Part shown: positions 17,139 to 28,046 of the stretch, piece by piece
Numbering within the stretch: the first letter of the stretch is position 1
Layout: every line of letters begins with the position of its first letter
Source: Terriglobia bacterium
GTDB lineage: Bacteria > Acidobacteriota > Terriglobia > Terriglobales > Acidobacteriaceae
Length of the DNA: 64,000 nucleotides
Assembly: GCA_020073465.1 (NCBI GenBank)
Contig: JAIQFC010000010.1
Span: 124,001-188,000, forward strand
Direction: 5' to 3'
Position numbers and translations under genes: made by a program
The notes under the pieces: model-generated
Databases searched by the model: none
Seen by the model: only the letters and a program-made list of their open reading frames with translations
What the model was told of the DNA's origin: nothing

Positions 17139-17843
17139 ATGAATGAGCTCTCTGCTCGAAGCAATATTCTGGTGGTCGATGACGAGCCGCAAATAACTCG
17201 CGTGTTGAAGACCACGCTTTCCAGCCAGGGCTATGGTGTCCGCACTGCTTCCGACGGGGACGAAGCCGTGCAAATCATGAAGGAATGGACGCCGGACCTG
17301 GTGATCACAGACCTGCGCATGCCGAACCTCGGTGGGTTGGAGCTTTGCCGGCATGTGCGGGCGAAGTCGCGGACTCCGATCATTGTGCTCTCCGTGAAGG
17401 GCGAGGAACGAACCAAGGTTGAGGCGCTCGATGCCGGAGCCGACGACTACGTCACGAAACCTTTCGGGGTTAACGAGCTTCTGGCGCGTGTGCGTGCCGC
17501 GCTGCGCAGAGCTTCGGCCCCCGATCAGGCTGAAAATTTGCTGATCGAAGCAGGAGACTTCCGCATTGACATTCCGACGCGGAGCGTTCGGGTAAAGAAC
17601 CGGGAAGTGCATTTGACGCCGAAGGAGTTTGATCTCCTGGTACACCTCGCGCGGCACGCCGGAAAAGTGCTGACTCACCGTGCCTTGCTGTCGGCGGTAT
17701 GGGGCGCAAACAGCGTGGAGCAACCCGAATATCTGCGCGTCTTCGTGGGCCACCTGCGCAAGAAACTCGAACCGGACGAGACCGCTCCCAGATACATCCT
17801 GACCGAGCCATGGGTGGGTTATCGGTTCGAGCCGGGGGAGTGA
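17139..17843 (+). CDS. kdpE: KdpE-like OmpR-family response regulator
   Basis: The 234-residue protein has a receiver domain with the acidic pair D14-D15, phosphoacceptor D58 (VITDLRMP) and K107 (VTKPFG), followed by an OmpR-type winged-helix domain (about 135-230, LTPKEFDLLVHLARHAGKVLTHRALLSAVWG ... VGYRFE). This is the KdpE architecture, and its place between the KdpD halves and kdpFABC supports the name. KdpE activates kdp transcription under K+ limitation. The likely targets are the two four-fold TTTA(T/C) arrays at 18006-18043 and 19149-19186. Confidence 0.92.
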   Translation: MNELSARSNILVVDDEPQITRVLKTTLSSQGYGVRTASDGDEAVQIMKEWTPDLVITDLRMPNLGGLELCRHVRAKSRTPIIVLSVKGEERTKVEALDAGADDYVTKPFGVNELLARVRAALRRASAPDQAENLLIEAGDFRIDIPTRSVRVKNREVHLTPKEFDLLVHLARHAGKVLTHRALLSAVWGANSVEQPEYLRVFVGHLRKKLEPDETAPRYILTEPWVGYRFEPGE

Positions 17844-18005
17844 GGCAGGTCGGCGCTGTCACTGGATTGCCTTAGTCTTTCGACGCGCCGCCGGACACCG
17901 TCCCTACTGCACTGTCCGCATGTCCAATCCTGACGTCCATGTGAATTGATCCCCGTCCCTAACTCTGATCTGGAGCCCTGGAGTCCTCAGCAGGCGTCCC
18001 CGGGT

Positions 18006-18043
18006 TTTACGATCTTTTTATGGACCTTTTATTCGGACTTTAT
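18006..18043 (+). promoter_or_regulatory. Candidate KdpE operator 1: four TTTA(T/C) elements at an 11-base period
   Basis: TTTAC at 18006 and TTTAT at 18017, 18028 and 18039 are spaced exactly 11 bases, about one helical turn, so all would face the same side of the DNA. The array ends 77 bases before the small membrane-protein gene at 18120. An equal array precedes the kdpF region. From memory, the E. coli KdpE site also has TTTAT/TTTAC direct repeats 11 bases apart. Confidence 0.7.
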
Positions 18044-18119
18044 GGTCGTTCGGGTCCAATGAGCATGGTGGCTGATGATGTGGCACCCAGTAGTCGGTCC
18101 CGAGAGAGGTGAATTGGCC

Positions 18120-18305
18120 ATGTGGGTAGTCTTCGCAACGGTTTGTGCGGTAGCGGTTCCGTTTTACGTGCGGTTTCTCGTCGCAATGTGCCGGGAATAC
18201 CGCTATGCCCGGATTTCCTATCTAGTCCGCATCGAGCCAACCGCTCATGAGGAATCGGTGGCGGTGCCGACGCGCAGGGAGACAATGTCAGAGCGTGCCG
18301 CCTGA
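18120..18305 (+). CDS. Small single-span membrane protein in the kdp locus
   Basis: A 61-codon ORF begins with ATG at 18120 preceded by GAGAGGTG, a good ribosome-binding site. The product has one N-terminal membrane helix (WVVFATVCAVAVPFYVRFLVAM) and a basic, then acidic, cytoplasmic tail without a known motif. A longer reading from 18075 is possible but lacks an equally good site. It is the first gene after operator 1 and precedes two other small genes. I do not recognise a family; its position suggests a role in K+ uptake or its control. Confidence 0.55.
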   Translation: MWVVFATVCAVAVPFYVRFLVAMCREYRYARISYLVRIEPTAHEESVAVPTRRETMSERAA

Positions 18306-18364
18306 ACTCAAGGCCACGTTCTTCGTCGAAGGTAGTTCAACAACGAGAAAGGGGTTTGGAGTCC

Positions 18365-18616
18365 ATGTCGTTTCAAGATATATCCGCTGAGCAGCTAGCG
18401 ATGCTTTTCCACCACTATCATCAGGCTTTGGGGCCGGACTTCGGATGTGCGCGTAAGCCGATTAGGGCGTCGTGGCAAGAAGTGCCGCAGCAAGAGAAGA
18501 GTCGCATGGTTGCGGCGGCGCGCTTAACGCTATTGGAGCTGGACTCGACGCACACCGCACACGAGAACTCCAGTAAGTATTTCGCCCCAGCTGGCGAAGC
18601 GGAATGGGGCTGCTGA
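18365..18616 (+). CDS. Small soluble protein of unknown function in the kdp locus
   Basis: An 83-codon ORF starts with ATG at 18365 after TTTGGAGTCC (GGAG site). The predicted product is mostly alpha-helical with two His-rich turns (LFHHYHQAL) and an acidic C-terminus ending EAEWGC. There is no signal peptide, membrane segment or recognised domain. It lies between the small membrane protein and the orphan winged-helix protein, all on the same strand with short gaps. Confidence 0.5.
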   Translation: MSFQDISAEQLAMLFHHYHQALGPDFGCARKPIRASWQEVPQQEKSRMVAAARLTLLELDSTHTAHENSSKYFAPAGEAEWGC

Positions 18617-18653
18617 GAACCGTTTTACAGCAACGATTGGACTCCTGGAGAGG

Positions 18654-19067
18654 ATGGAGCAGCAGGAACGGACGATGGCTGGTGTTTCCATAGCGGAGAG
18701 AGTCATTTCGAACCACAAGAATACGGTGGCCTCGACGCAAGCGAGGCCTGATGTGGTCGAGGTGGGAGACTTCCGTATCGACATTGCAGCACGCACGGCA
18801 ACTGTCCGTGGCCGGGAATTGAGATTGACTTCGGTGGAATTCGATGTACTCGTCTTCCTGGTAGGGCACCCAAAGAACTGCATAACTCCCCACACGATGC
18901 TCATGAGCAGCTCGACTGGGGGAAGTGTCCGGCAGACCGGCTTCTTGCGCGCGATGCTCTCGCTGACCAGGAAACTGGATGCAGAAGCTGGCGCGACACA
19001 TCACTACATTCGGACCGAACCAATGATTCTCTACCGCTTCGAGCCAGACGCATCCTCGGCGTCGTAG
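18654..19067 (+). CDS. Orphan KdpE-like winged-helix DNA-binding protein lacking a receiver domain
   Basis: This 137-residue protein consists of a short N-terminal tail and one OmpR-type winged-helix domain (about 36-133). The sequence VEVGDFRIDIAARTATVRGRELRLTSVEFDVLVFL closely parallels the corresponding part of the KdpE encoded at 17139, and it ends with IRTEPMILYRFEP, as in KdpE. The receiver domain is absent, so it cannot be controlled by phosphorylation in the usual way. It probably arose by partial duplication of kdpE. It may bind the same TTTA(T/C) arrays, as a constitutive activator, competitor or autoregulator; this is inference. The start is either ATG 18654 (GGAGAGG site) or ATG 18675 (AGGA site). 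Confidence 0.75.
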   Translation: MEQQERTMAGVSIAERVISNHKNTVASTQARPDVVEVGDFRIDIAARTATVRGRELRLTSVEFDVLVFLVGHPKNCITPHTMLMSSSTGGSVRQTGFLRAMLSLTRKLDAEAGATHHYIRTEPMILYRFEPDASSAS

Positions 19068-19148
19068 CCGGCTAGGCTGGTGAGTCACAGCATCAGAGGG
19101 CCCAGACTGATTCTTTTCAGCACCTTGGGGACGTCCAAGGAGAGAATC

Positions 19149-19186
19149 TTTACGACTTTTTTATGCACTCTTTATGCGCGGTTTAC
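19149..19186 (+). promoter_or_regulatory. Candidate KdpE operator 2: four TTTA(T/C) elements at an 11-base period
   Basis: TTTAC at 19149, TTTAT at 19160 and 19171, and TTTAC at 19182 are spaced exactly 11 bases. The array is 60 bases upstream of the 28-codon ORF and kdpFABC, the expected place for the KdpE operator. It is the same architecture as operator 1. Confidence 0.75.
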
Positions 19187-19245
19187 AGGATTTCGTATGA
19201 GATCAAAAAGACTCATACGCAACTGCGAAAAGGCGGCGAACTCTT

Positions 19246-19332
19246 ATGGAAGACGTGATTTGGATTGCAGTCACGATCGCATTCTTTGCCCTGTCCATCG
19301 GGTACGTGCATTTCTGCGATCGCGTGAAGTGA
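19246..19332 (+). CDS. 28-residue membrane peptide upstream of kdpF
   Basis: ATG at 19246 opens a 28-codon ORF whose product has one membrane helix (VIWIAVTIAFFALSIGYV) followed by HFCDRVK. The position immediately before kdpF, and the pattern of acidic start, one helix and a CDR-basic end, recall tiny conserved ORFs I have seen upstream of kdpF in other bacteria. It may be an accessory peptide of the Kdp complex. Confidence 0.55.
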   Translation: MEDVIWIAVTIAFFALSIGYVHFCDRVK

Positions 19333-19336
19333 GGGA

Positions 19337-19432
19337 ATGGCTATGAGCGGAGAATCGATCATCATGCTGGTAGTCAGTGGGTTAACCATGGTTTACCTGA
19401 TTTACGCGCTACTGCGGCCGGAGAAGTTCTGA
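19337..19432 (+). CDS. kdpF: KdpF, small subunit of the potassium-transporting ATPase
   Basis: This 31-codon ORF (ATG 19337, or in-frame ATG 19343 after GAGGGAATGG) encodes one hydrophobic helix followed by YALLRPEKF, the characteristic KdpF ending. KdpF stabilises the KdpABC complex in the inner membrane. Its stop is two bases from the kdpA start. Confidence 0.88.
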   Translation: MAMSGESIIMLVVSGLTMVYLIYALLRPEKF

Positions 19433-19433
19433 T

Positions 19434-21233
19434 ATGACGGCGAATGGGTGGTTCCAGATTCTGTTGTTCCTCGCGCTAATTTTCGCCGTGACGAAGCCGC
19501 TGGGTGTCTTTATGGCGCGCGTCTTCAGCCGTGAACGAACATTCATGGACCCGGTGCTGCGGCCGGTCGAGCGGCTGCTCTACCGGGTGACGGGGGTCGA
19601 CGAGAACCACGAGATGCGCTGGACGGAATATGCAACTTCCATGTTGCTATTCAGCGTGGTCTCGATGTTGCTGCTGTATCTGATCCAGCGGGTGCAGGGA
19701 TTTTTGCCTTTCAATCCGCAGAAGTTCGGAGCAGTGACACCTACTCACCTCGCGTTCAATACCGCAGCATCTTTCACGACGAACACAAACTGGCAGGCGT
19801 ATGCGGGTGAAACGACGATGAGTTACTTCACCCAGATGGCAGGCTTGGCATATCACAACTTCGCCTCAGCGGCGACCGGCATCGTGTTGGCAATCGCTTT
19901 TATTCGCGGCATTGCGCGCCGACAGATGGAAACCATCGGAAACTTCTGGGTCGATTTCGTTCGTTGCTGCCTGTGGGTGCTTCTCCCGTTTTGCGTGGTT
20001 GGAGCTCTATTCCTGGTTTCGCAGGGAGTTGTGCAGAACCTGAAGCCTTACGACAAAGCCACGCTGGTAGAGCCGCAGCAAGTTCAGAGAATGGGATCAG
20101 ACGGAAAGCCCGTCGTCGGTCCAGACGGCAAGCCGGTCATGGATACCGTCACCGAGCAAACTATCGCGCAAGGGCCTGTGGCGTCGCAGGAGATCATCAA
20201 GGAATTCGGCACCAATGGGGGCGGCTTTTTCAATGCCAACAGCGCCCACCCCTTCGAGAACCCTACGCCTCTCACCAATCTCGCCGAACTGTTCTGCATT
20301 TTCGCCATCGGTGGCGGTCTCACCTACACCCTGGGCCGAATGACAGGATCTCAACGCCACGGCTGGGCGGTGTGGTCAGCGATGGCGATTTTGTTCCTGA
20401 CGGGAGTGACGGTTGCGTACTGGGCGGAGGCTCGAGGCAACCCACTGCTTGCGGGTGTGGACCAGCATGCAAGCGCGCTGCAGTCGGGCGGGAACATGGA
20501 GGGCAAAGAGGTCCGCTTCGGCATCGCGAACTCTGCGTTGTTTGCAACGGTGACAACCGACGCGAGCTGCGGAGCAATCAACGGCTGGCATGATTCTTAC
20601 ACGCCGCTGGGCGGGATGGTTCCGCTGGTGAACATCATGCTGAGCGAGGTGATTTTCGGCGGGGTCGGTTCAGGCATGTACGGGATTCTGATTTACATTG
20701 TCCTAGCCGTATTTATTGCGGGGCTCATGGTGGGGCGCACGCCGGAATATCTCGGGAAGAAGATCGAAGCCTACGACGTGAAGATGGCGATGCTGGTGGC
20801 GCTGATATTTCCCTTGGTGATTCTGGTCTTCACCTCGATTTCAAGCGTCAAGGGATTCGGCACCTCGGCTATCACGAATGGGGGGCCGCACGGACTGACC
20901 CAGGTTTTGTATGCGTTTGTGTCGGGTGCGGGCAACAACGGGTCCGCGTTCGGCGGACTGAGTGCGAATACCCTCTGGTACAACACAACCATCGGAATCA
21001 CGATGCTGGCAGGTAGATTCCTGATGATCATCCCGATGTTGGGAATAGCCGGCAATCTTGCGCGTAAGAAATATGTGCCGCCTTCGCTGGGTACGTTCCC
21101 GGTGACCACGCCGCTTTTCACCATGCTTCTGATCAGCGTGATCATCATCGTTGGCGCGCTGACGTTTTTCCCCGCGTTGAGCCTGGGGCCGATTCTTGAA
21201 CACCTGCTGATGGGGGCGGGTAAGACCTTCTGA
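19434..21233 (+). CDS. kdpA: KdpA, potassium-binding channel-like subunit
   Basis: The 599-residue membrane protein shows KdpA hallmarks: the [15 protein letters not shown] selectivity-filter loop, the [19 protein letters not shown] loop, and [15 protein letters not shown], which correspond to the four-fold pseudo-repeated pore of the KtrB/TrkH-type fold. It is somewhat longer than the E. coli protein (557); part of the excess is a charged periplasmic loop around residues 210-250. It takes up K+ from the periplasm and delivers it to KdpB. The gene follows kdpF after one base and is followed by kdpB after eight bases. Confidence 0.97.
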   Translation: MTANGWFQILLFLALIFAVTKPLGVFMARVFSRERTFMDPVLRPVERLLYRVTGVDENHEMRWTEYATSMLLFSVVSMLLLYLIQRVQGFLPFNPQKFGAVTPTHLAFNTAASFTTNTNWQAYAGETTMSYFTQMAGLAYHNFASAATGIVLAIAFIRGIARRQMETIGNFWVDFVRCCLWVLLPFCVVGALFLVSQGVVQNLKPYDKATLVEPQQVQRMGSDGKPVVGPDGKPVMDTVTEQTIAQGPVASQEIIKEFGTNGGGFFNANSAHPFENPTPLTNLAELFCIFAIGGGLTYTLGRMTGSQRHGWAVWSAMAILFLTGVTVAYWAEARGNPLLAGVDQHASALQSGGNMEGKEVRFGIANSALFATVTTDASCGAINGWHDSYTPLGGMVPLVNIMLSEVIFGGVGSGMYGILIYIVLAVFIAGLMVGRTPEYLGKKIEAYDVKMAMLVALIFPLVILVFTSISSVKGFGTSAITNGGPHGLTQVLYAFVSGAGNNGSAFGGLSANTLWYNTTIGITMLAGRFLMIIPMLGIAGNLARKKYVPPSLGTFPVTTPLFTMLLISVIIIVGALTFFPALSLGPILEHLLMGAGKTF

Positions 21234-21241
21234 AGGATTCT

Positions 21242-23269
<2,028 letters not shown>

Positions 23270-23279
23270 AGGGGCTGTT

Positions 23280-23858
23280 ATGAAAAAGAATCTGATCACG
23301 GCTGTACTGATGACATTGGCAACCACGGTTTTACTGGGGATCATCTACCCACTTGTTGTAACCGGACTGGCTCAGGTGTTATTTCCGCGGAAGGCCAATG
23401 GGCAGTTGCTTGAAGCCAACGGCAGAATCATCGGGTCGCGAATCATCGGACAAGCCTTTACCGGGCCGAACTATTTTCACTCACGTCCTTCGGTGGCCGG
23501 GTATGGATATCAGGCCGACAATTCGAATGGCTCACAGCTGGGACCGACGAATCATCAGTTAATCGAGCGTGTAAAGGCAGACACAGCAACGCTGCATGCG
23601 GAGAATCCGAGAGTTCCGGTGCCTATCGACCTCGTGACCACGTCGGCTTCGGGCCTTGATCCGGAAATCAGTCCCGCAGCTGCGGCGTTTCAGTTGCCCC
23701 GCGTCGCAAAGGCCCGCGGGATCAGCGAAGATGAACTCAAAGGTGTTGTGGCACGGCACACCCAAAGCAGACAGCTCGGGTTTCTGGGTGAGCCACGAGT
23801 CAATGTTCTGGAGCTGAATCTCGACCTCGATCGTATCTTTCCGGTGGTCAAGCGATAG
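23280..23858 (+). CDS. kdpC: KdpC, accessory subunit of the potassium-transporting ATPase
   Basis: The 192-residue protein has one N-terminal membrane helix and a periplasmic domain with KdpC motifs (IGSRIIGQAFTGPNYFHSRPS, TSASGLDPEISPAAA, GEPRVNVLELNLDLD). KdpC stabilises the complex and raises the ATP affinity of KdpB. It is the last gene of the operon, ending 40 bases before the 3' end of the convergent unknown gene. Confidence 0.96.
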   Translation: MKKNLITAVLMTLATTVLLGIIYPLVVTGLAQVLFPRKANGQLLEANGRIIGSRIIGQAFTGPNYFHSRPSVAGYGYQADNSNGSQLGPTNHQLIERVKADTATLHAENPRVPVPIDLVTTSASGLDPEISPAAAAFQLPRVAKARGISEDELKGVVARHTQSRQLGFLGEPRVNVLELNLDLDRIFPVVKR

Positions 23859-23898
23859 CCTCCCGTCCGTGCCGGCGCGGCCCCTTGTCATGTCCTGG

Positions 23899-26091
23899 CT
23901 ACCTGCTCTTGTAGCTGAACGTCACCTTCGTCTCTTCATTCAGGACCAGTGGCCGCACGAAGCTGAAGGAAGTGCCCGCGCGCGGAACATCGATCGCTAC
24001 CGGCAACACTCCAGCAACCCTGCGCTGAAGGTTCATCACGTTCGCAGAAGCAGCTTGTGGCACGTTTTTCAGCAAAGTTAGGTCCGAAGAGCTACGACCG
24101 TTGATCGAAACACCGACCGCCTCTGCTGATACCTCTATCGTCTCGTTGGCGGCACCGACTCCCAGGCTGAAGCTGTAAGTGGAAGGTGTGCCGGCATCGT
24201 AAATGATGTCTCGGACCATCGACTTGAATCCGCTGGCATCGGCCCTGACCTTCGAGCGTCCCGAAGGAACGTTGGAGACGACCCAGCGGCCTGACTGGTC
24301 GGTCACCGTTGACATTGAAAATCCTGTCTCAGGATGTGTCACGGTTACACGTGCGTTTGAGATCGCGGCGCCCGTCGGATCGGTGATAATTCCGCCCAAC
24401 TGCCCCGGAAGCATGGCCCCGAGATTGACGTAACCGCGACGATCGCCTTCCTCATAGTTGTAACTCAACATGCCCTCCCCTTCCTGAAATGCCGGTGGTA
24501 CGAGGTTTGCGGAAATGACATCTCCACCAAAATCCTTCACCTTGTACTGCTCTGGCAGGAATACCTCCCACTGAATCAGGCTGATCGGGATGTCCATGTT
24601 CGGCAAACTGAGCTCCGCGCCTCCCTTCTTTGCAAAAGGCGTGCCGGAGTGCATGAAGACAAAGGAGACGGTGTACGAACCCGTGGGATGAAATCCGGGC
24701 CGCAGCAGGGGTACGCGATTTCCATCTGTACCCTGGACAGGCTTGACTCGCTCTCCGGCCACGTCGGCTGAAAGAATGCTTGCTCCTGCCGGCAGCGCGA
24801 CTTTCAGGAAGGGTTGCGCCTGGTTCTTGAGAGTCAGCTTTACTTCGGTAAGGGATCTACCTTCCGAAGTCACGAGTGTAGTAACAACGGCATTTTCCGC
24901 CACCGCTGCGAGCACGCTGCTGTCGGGGAAGCGGACCCACTCCAAGGCAAGAGTCGACGTCTCATTCGGTTGTTTGTGGTAGCGAAAGGCCGCTTGCGGA
25001 GGGAAATGTGCCAGAGAACGCAGATAGGGATTGGTCTCCTTCACATCCATTCGCTTAAGGTTCCCGCCTTCTGTAGCTGTTATTTCCATGGTTCCAGCGC
25101 CCTCTATCAGAACTTCACCGGTTTCTCGTTGCGCTCCCCTGAAGGCAAGGAATGGCGCATCAATTTTCGCGCCGCTAATCGATTTCTCCAAAGAAATTAG
25201 GAATTCATGGCTGCGCTGGGTGGCTCCATTCACTTTCAAAGTCAGGGTGCCGGACTGTATGTCTGTCGAGTCCAGTGAGGCGCCGGTCACGCCAGTGACC
25301 TCGTATCCTGGCGGCAGTTCGAGTTGAAATTGCAGAGGCTCGCCTTGCACAACGGTGATGTCGGCGAGAGCAGCAACCCGAATGTCCGCTTCGCTCACCG
25401 AGATGAGCGTCTTCATGTCGGACAGGAAGCGAACTTCGCGAGGTGCGGTGGGTGCGACGGCCTCTCGCGTGGCCCACCAGATATTCGCAGGCTGGCCGGG
25501 AACCAGCGTGGCCTCAATCACCGTGTGGCCATTCTCCGATTTCCGGCTGGTGATCAGGCCCGGGCTGATGTTGGCGAAGGTGTGCTCGCCCGGAATCAGA
25601 AGAGCGAGTTGAACGGTTCCGGCGGAAGGCACCGGCAGGGCGAAGGAAGCGCGTCCGGCTTCAATTCTCAGCGGCAGTCCCGCATCGAAGGCCACTGAGA
25701 ATTCAGAGGCTCCGGGCAAGAGGGCGGTTTGCGTGCCGTTTTCTTGCTGCAGCGGGACAGGCTTGCCGGCCTGGTGAGCATCGAAAACTGTGATCCCAGC
25801 CGCGAGCGGAACCTTGCTTATGCCTTTGCGGAAAACTTCGCCATCCAATTGCACGGTGCCGAGGACAACATCATTCTCGACTCGCAATTTCAAGTCGGCG
25901 TGTTTGATCGCGTAGGGAAGTGGAGGAGCATCAATCTTCTTCGGAGGCTTCGCCCCCAGTTCCACCAGCTTGTTGTACTCGTCGAGCGTGAGTGTCACAT
26001 TGCCGGAATCCGGCAGGGGCAGCCTGGCTTTCTCTTGCGCCATTACGCTGCCCACCAGGATGCAGCCAAACAACAGGATGCTCGTCTTCAT
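23899..26091 (-). CDS. Secreted protein with carboxypeptidase-regulatory-like domain, unknown function
   Basis: The 730-residue product starts with a signal peptide (ILLFGCILVGSVMA). A long N-terminal part (about 20-540) is rich in beta-strands without catalytic motif. It contains the segment VKPVQGTDGNRVPLLRPGF, which parallels VRPGQSPDGSLLLPLEK in the upstream gene product, so the two are probably paralogues that diverged. A carboxypeptidase-regulatory-like (Ig-like) domain follows (about 555-650, GGIITDPTGAAISNARVTVTHPETGF), of the type found in front of acidobacterial TonB receptors, here without a barrel. The C-terminal part (INGRSSSDLTLLKNVPQ) resembles the start of a receptor plug. It overlaps its upstream neighbour by ATGA, so they are co-translated. 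Confidence 0.7.
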   Translation of the reverse strand: MKTSILLFGCILVGSVMAQEKARLPLPDSGNVTLTLDEYNKLVELGAKPPKKIDAPPLPYAIKHADLKLRVENDVVLGTVQLDGEVFRKGISKVPLAAGITVFDAHQAGKPVPLQQENGTQTALLPGASEFSVAFDAGLPLRIEAGRASFALPVPSAGTVQLALLIPGEHTFANISPGLITSRKSENGHTVIEATLVPGQPANIWWATREAVAPTAPREVRFLSDMKTLISVSEADIRVAALADITVVQGEPLQFQLELPPGYEVTGVTGASLDSTDIQSGTLTLKVNGATQRSHEFLISLEKSISGAKIDAPFLAFRGAQRETGEVLIEGAGTMEITATEGGNLKRMDVKETNPYLRSLAHFPPQAAFRYHKQPNETSTLALEWVRFPDSSVLAAVAENAVVTTLVTSEGRSLTEVKLTLKNQAQPFLKVALPAGASILSADVAGERVKPVQGTDGNRVPLLRPGFHPTGSYTVSFVFMHSGTPFAKKGGAELSLPNMDIPISLIQWEVFLPEQYKVKDFGGDVISANLVPPAFQEGEGMLSYNYEEGDRRGYVNLGAMLPGQLGGIITDPTGAAISNARVTVTHPETGFSMSTVTDQSGRWVVSNVPSGRSKVRADASGFKSMVRDIIYDAGTPSTYSFSLGVGAANETIEVSAEAVGVSINGRSSSDLTLLKNVPQAASANVMNLQRRVAGVLPVAIDVPRAGTSFSFVRPLVLNEETKVTFSYKSR

Positions 26092-28046
26092 CGCGCACCT
26101 CCCTTTTTCTCGCGTTGGAAGCTGATTTCAGCGGCAGGAGCCTGATTTTCTCCAGTAAGTTCGGAAACAAGAAACATCGATGGCCCAAACGCCGGGAACT
26201 GGACGTTCACCGGAAGAATGCCGGTCACTTTTCCACCGGCAGATTTCGCGCGGAAGGAATCAAGCAAGGCTTGTTTGGCATCTCGCTTGTCCTTTCGTTC
26301 CTCCTCAAGCATCTGCTTCGGGGCGGAAGTCGCTGAGGCGATTCCTCCCACAAAGCCTCCTGATACTAGACTGAGTACGGCTGAAGTCGGATTTTCGTAT
26401 GGTTGCATGCGAAAGGTGCCTAGGTCCGGGGTTACACGGAACAGGGGCGGATAGTACAGAAGCAATCCCGTGCGCGAGACCGGCAGGTCGAGTGCAGGCA
26501 ACAGGACTTTAGCCCGGCCTTTTTCTTCCCATGACGCTTCCTTGCCGAGGTAAAGAATCTCAACCTCGAAAGCGGGGGCATCCTCTCCACCCCGTGTCTT
26601 CTCCAGGGGAAGCAGGAGACTGCCGTCGGGCGACTGGCCTGGCCGAACGGGCTTGCCTGCTAAGGAGGCACTCCAGACTGTCGCGCCCATTGGCAGCGTG
26701 ATCTTCACAAAGTTCCGCTGGTTGTTGCGCACCGCGTAGCGAGCCCGCACCAGCATCTTGCCGTCAGCACTCATCAGCACCTGGTAGCGGGCCTCTTCGA
26801 TATTCGCCATCAAGACCGCCTGCTGGGCATAACGTGCGATGTTTACGCTTAGCATGCATGCAGCGCCTCCACCTCCGGGGCGGACTCGAAATGCCACCAG
26901 GGAAGGCGACTGGCGGCTTGCCACCATGTCGCCGAGGTCCGTAGCGTCAGCATCCTCGAGCCCCTGCGACTTCAGGTCCTTGATCTCACCAGCGCCGAGA
27001 ACTTCCACCGCCACTCCTCCGGATTCGCGCTCCGTATTGAGCAGGCGGAGGAGAGGAATCTCGATCGGTCCGTCGCGGGCAAGCCGGGCTTCGCCGTTGA
27101 TGACGAAGCGTGCGCTTTGCTCGAGAGGCTCGAGAAAAGTCACGGCCAGTTCGCCGCTTTTCATCTCCCAATCCGCCACCATCGCGCCCGAAACCTGATT
27201 GACGGTGATTTTGTCCGGCACCTGGAGCTTTACGGCGCGGGCTGCGCCCTGCACGATGTCGAGGTTCACTTCGGCATAGATCGAGGTTGAGTCTTCTCCG
27301 ATGCTGGTCAGTTGCGTGAGTGAGCCACGCAGGCGCAACGGTTGGTCGACGTGGTGATCCTCTGTCTTCTTTCGCCACGTCAGAGTGAGCAGCTCATTTC
27401 CACGTCCGTAGGCGAGCCACTTGGTCTCACCAGTTGTCTGTGATTTTTCCGACAGCAGCCCTCCACCAATTCTCAGATCCACGTCTTGCCGCGCTAGCTG
27501 CACCGAGGCGCGAGTCACGCCCGACTCCGTCGAGGGGAGTGAGATGCTCTCCTCGCCAGCCGTCGACACTACAGGTACGTTCACGTCCAGCAGTACCGTG
27601 GATCGACCGGCGTGCGAGAGCAGCACGGAAAGTAGCGAGCCGCCCTTTCCTGCGGCGCTGGGGACGAGTGAAACCGGCTTTCCATCAAGCCTGGCCTCAC
27701 GAACCAGCAAGCCCGAGGGTATGGGTACACGGACCCATCCGTCCTTGAGTACGTCCACGGTGAGGCTTGCACGGCCGGCTGCAAGGTCGCCGGCAATATG
27801 CAGGTCGTAGTCAACCCGCGTCAGTGTGGCGTCGACAGGAGGTGGTTCCGGATCGCGCTCCACGGGATAGGCTTTCGCGCGAAGAATGCGATACTCCCCG
27901 ACCGGGATCACTACCCAGCCCGAAGAGTGGGATGATTCCTGAGCGTGCGCCGAAACGGGTAACGTCGATAAAACAGCCACTGTGAGTGTGAATACTCCCA
28001 GCAACGACAACGCGTCGTGCCGCGGAGTGAACTTTGAGCATTTCAT
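26088..28046 (-). CDS. Secreted beta-rich protein of unknown function, first of a coupled pair
   Basis: The ATG at 28046 is preceded by AGGAG eight bases away, so this start is preferred to ATG 28121. The 652-residue product has a signal peptide (LSLLGVFTLTVAVLSTLPVSAHA) and a predominantly beta-stranded mature part resembling the product of the next gene in layout. No lipobox, enzyme motif or transmembrane helix is evident apart from a hydrophobic Gly/Ala stretch near residue 575 (VLSLVSGGFVGGIASATSA). The pair may form a surface or envelope complex. The divergent glycoside hydrolase-like gene lies 478 bases upstream. Confidence 0.7.
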   Translation of the reverse strand: MKCSKFTPRHDALSLLGVFTLTVAVLSTLPVSAHAQESSHSSGWVVIPVGEYRILRAKAYPVERDPEPPPVDATLTRVDYDLHIAGDLAAGRASLTVDVLKDGWVRVPIPSGLLVREARLDGKPVSLVPSAAGKGGSLLSVLLSHAGRSTVLLDVNVPVVSTAGEESISLPSTESGVTRASVQLARQDVDLRIGGGLLSEKSQTTGETKWLAYGRGNELLTLTWRKKTEDHHVDQPLRLRGSLTQLTSIGEDSTSIYAEVNLDIVQGAARAVKLQVPDKITVNQVSGAMVADWEMKSGELAVTFLEPLEQSARFVINGEARLARDGPIEIPLLRLLNTERESGGVAVEVLGAGEIKDLKSQGLEDADATDLGDMVASRQSPSLVAFRVRPGGGGAACMLSVNIARYAQQAVLMANIEEARYQVLMSADGKMLVRARYAVRNNQRNFVKITLPMGATVWSASLAGKPVRPGQSPDGSLLLPLEKTRGGEDAPAFEVEILYLGKEASWEEKGRAKVLLPALDLPVSRTGLLLYYPPLFRVTPDLGTFRMQPYENPTSAVLSLVSGGFVGGIASATSAPKQMLEEERKDKRDAKQALLDSFRAKSAGGKVTGILPVNVQFPAFGPSMFLVSELTGENQAPAAEISFQREKKGGAR

